A stretch of 64,000 nucleotides of DNA from Colletes latitarsis (lineage: Eukaryota > Arthropoda > Insecta > Hymenoptera > Colletidae). The position numbers were made by a program, and so were the translations under genes. The DNA is taken from NCBI RefSeq assembly GCF_051014445.1, contig NW_027488370.1, positions 8,246,001-8,310,000 on the forward strand. The letters are read 5' to 3'. The notes under the pieces are model-generated. The model was not told the origin of the DNA. It made no database searches and saw only the letters and a program-made list of their open reading frames with translations. This document shows, one piece after another, positions 62,709-64,000 of this stretch (position 1 is its first letter; every line of letters starts with the position of its first letter).

Positions 62709-64000
62709 GTTATGTCTCGGTTAGGTCTGGGATTTGCCCTCATCTGGCTCATACTTTCGCATTTCTCGCATACTTGTTGGCCAGATCCTGGCCTTTTTCT
62801 GGTTTGGATCACGTAGTAATGTGGTACCACACTGAAACAGTCACTAAAAGCTGGTTCCTATTAGTATTTTAGAGGATAACGCTGGTTATGTCTCGGTTAG
62901 TTCTGGTATTTGCAATTATCTGGATCATACTATCGCGTTTTTCGCATACTTCTTGGCCAGATCCAGGGTTTTTTCAGGTTTGGATCTCGTAGTAATATGG
63001 TACCACACAGAAACAGTCAATAGAAGCTGGTTCCGAATTGTATTTTAGAGGATGACGCTGGTTATGTCTGGGTTAGTTCCGGTATTTGCAACCATCTGCC
63101 TCATACTTTCGCGATTTCGTATACTTGTTTGCCAGATCCTGGCCTTTTTCTGGCTTGGACCACGTAGTAATGTGATATCACACTGAAACAGTCAATTAAA
63201 CCTGGTTGCGATTAATATTTTAGAGGATAACGCCGGCTATGTCTCGGGTAGGTCTGGGATTTGCCGTCATCTGGCTCGTATTCTCGCATTTTTCGCATAC
63301 TTGTTGGCCAGATCCTGGCCTTTTTCTGGCTTGGACCACGTTGTAATGTGGTACCACACTGAAGCCGTCAATAGAATCTGGTTCCGAAAGGTATTCCGGA
63401 GGATAACGCAGGTTACGTCTTGGTTAGTTCTGGTATTTGCAATCATCTGGCTCATACTTTCCGTTTTTCGCATACTTGTTGGCCAGATCCTGGGTTTTTT
63501 CTGGTTTGGATCCCATAGTAATGAAGTTCCACACCGAAACAGTCAATTAAACCTGGTTGCGATTAATATTTTAGAGGATAACGCAGGTTACGTCTGGGTT
63601 AGTTCTGGTATTTGCAACCATCTGGCTCATACTTTCGCGATTTCGTATACTTGTTTGCCAGATCCTGGCATTTTCCTGGCTTGGACCACGTAGTAATGTG
63701 GTATAACACTGAAACAGTCAATTAAACCTGGTTGCGATTAATATTTTAGAGGATAACGCCGGTTATGTCTCGGGTAGGTCTGGGATTTGCCGTCATCTGG
63801 CTCGTATTTTCGCATTTTTCGTATACTTGTTGGCCGGATCCTGGGTTTTTCCTGGTTTGGATCCCGTAGTAATGAAGTTCCACACCGAAACAGTCAATTA
63901 AACCTGGTTACGATTAATATTTTAGAGGATAACGCCGGTTATGTCTCGGTTAGCTCTGGGATTTGCCATCATCTGGCTCGTACTTTCGCATTTTTCGCAT
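62709..64000. repeat. Block M, copy 2 (cut by the window end)
   Basis: This repeats 57080-58371 with few changes: gtctcggttag at 62892 instead of gtctgggttag, tatttgcaacc at 63084 instead of tatctgcaacc, ggctatgtc at 63236, cgtatacttg at 63821 and ggttacgatt at 63907. The array is still in register at base 64000, so it continues beyond the window. Confidence 0.87.

Larger units (their letters stand above)
1..64000. repeat. Satellite DNA array of ~176-bp monomers, head to tail
   Basis: The entire window is a single tandem array. Landmarks recur once per monomer in the same order: attaatattttagagg, ataacgccggttat, ggttaggtctggg, ctttcgcattttt, cgcatacttgttgg, agatcctgg, ggatcacgtagtaat, the GGTACC-type core, and gaaacagtcaatta. 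The cores at 37, 213, 388, 564 and 740 show the 176/175/176/176 spacing. The equivalent near the right end is at 63876, so about 363 monomers differ from exact register by only about 49 bp. My consensus monomer has 78 G+C in 176 bases (44%). All monomers have the same orientation. Neighbouring monomers belong to different sequence subtypes, while distant ones can be nearly identical, which is the signature of higher-order repeats. This is eukaryotic satellite DNA by structure. I do not recognise the family, and centromere function is only an inference. Confidence 0.97.

Noticed and set aside
1..64000. Transposable element or LTR insertion, tRNA, rRNA or other RNA gene inside the array
   Set aside because: The monomer landmarks stay in register from end to end. 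No gap large enough for an insertion, no target-site duplication and no RNA gene motif was seen.

Overview
The whole window is one uninterrupted satellite DNA array. A monomer of about 176 bp is repeated head to tail roughly 363 times from base 1 to base 64000. I found no break, inversion, transposon, unique sequence, protein gene or RNA gene. A landmark, the GGTACC-type hexamer in each monomer, recurs about every 176 bp. The accumulated phase shift across the window is only about -49 bp, from small indels. The consensus monomer read by eye is about 44% GC and is not depleted in CpG. A long homogeneous array with nested higher-order repeats points to a eukaryotic chromosome, in centromeric, pericentromeric or other heterochromatin. 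I do not recognise the monomer and cannot name the organism or prove centromere function.

Layout. Bases 1-330 hold a diverged monomer subtype. 330-4760 holds short-range repeats: a 4-monomer block repeated at +704 and a 9-monomer block repeated at +1583. 5406-14703 is a tandem pair of large units, 4385 bp (25 monomers) and 4913 bp (28 monomers), which differ by a 3-monomer indel. 14106-28531 is a nearly identical tandem pair of 7213-bp units (41 monomers each). 28532-34930 is a rearranged third relative of these, with a 23-monomer duplication (+4048). 31.7-43.5 kb carries a 34-monomer duplication (+5983) with an inserted 880-bp tandem pair. 45-50.3 kb shows a young five-monomer rhythm. 50.4-64 kb is a mosaic of blocks of 0.5-1.3 kb reused two to four times, plus dimer and single-monomer duplications.

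No genes work together here. The visible biology is repeat turnover. Duplications are almost always in register and of whole-monomer size, and the clearest junctions lie in 25-31 bp tracts shared by both parents, as expected of unequal homologous exchange or replication-based template switching. The most interesting monomer feature is a 12-bp dyad (TGTGGTACCACA) that also occurs in two other perfectly symmetric forms. Two shorter inverted repeats also occur in each consensus monomer.

Block boundaries were found by eye. Those described as exact were checked base by base at the junction; the others are good to about one monomer.
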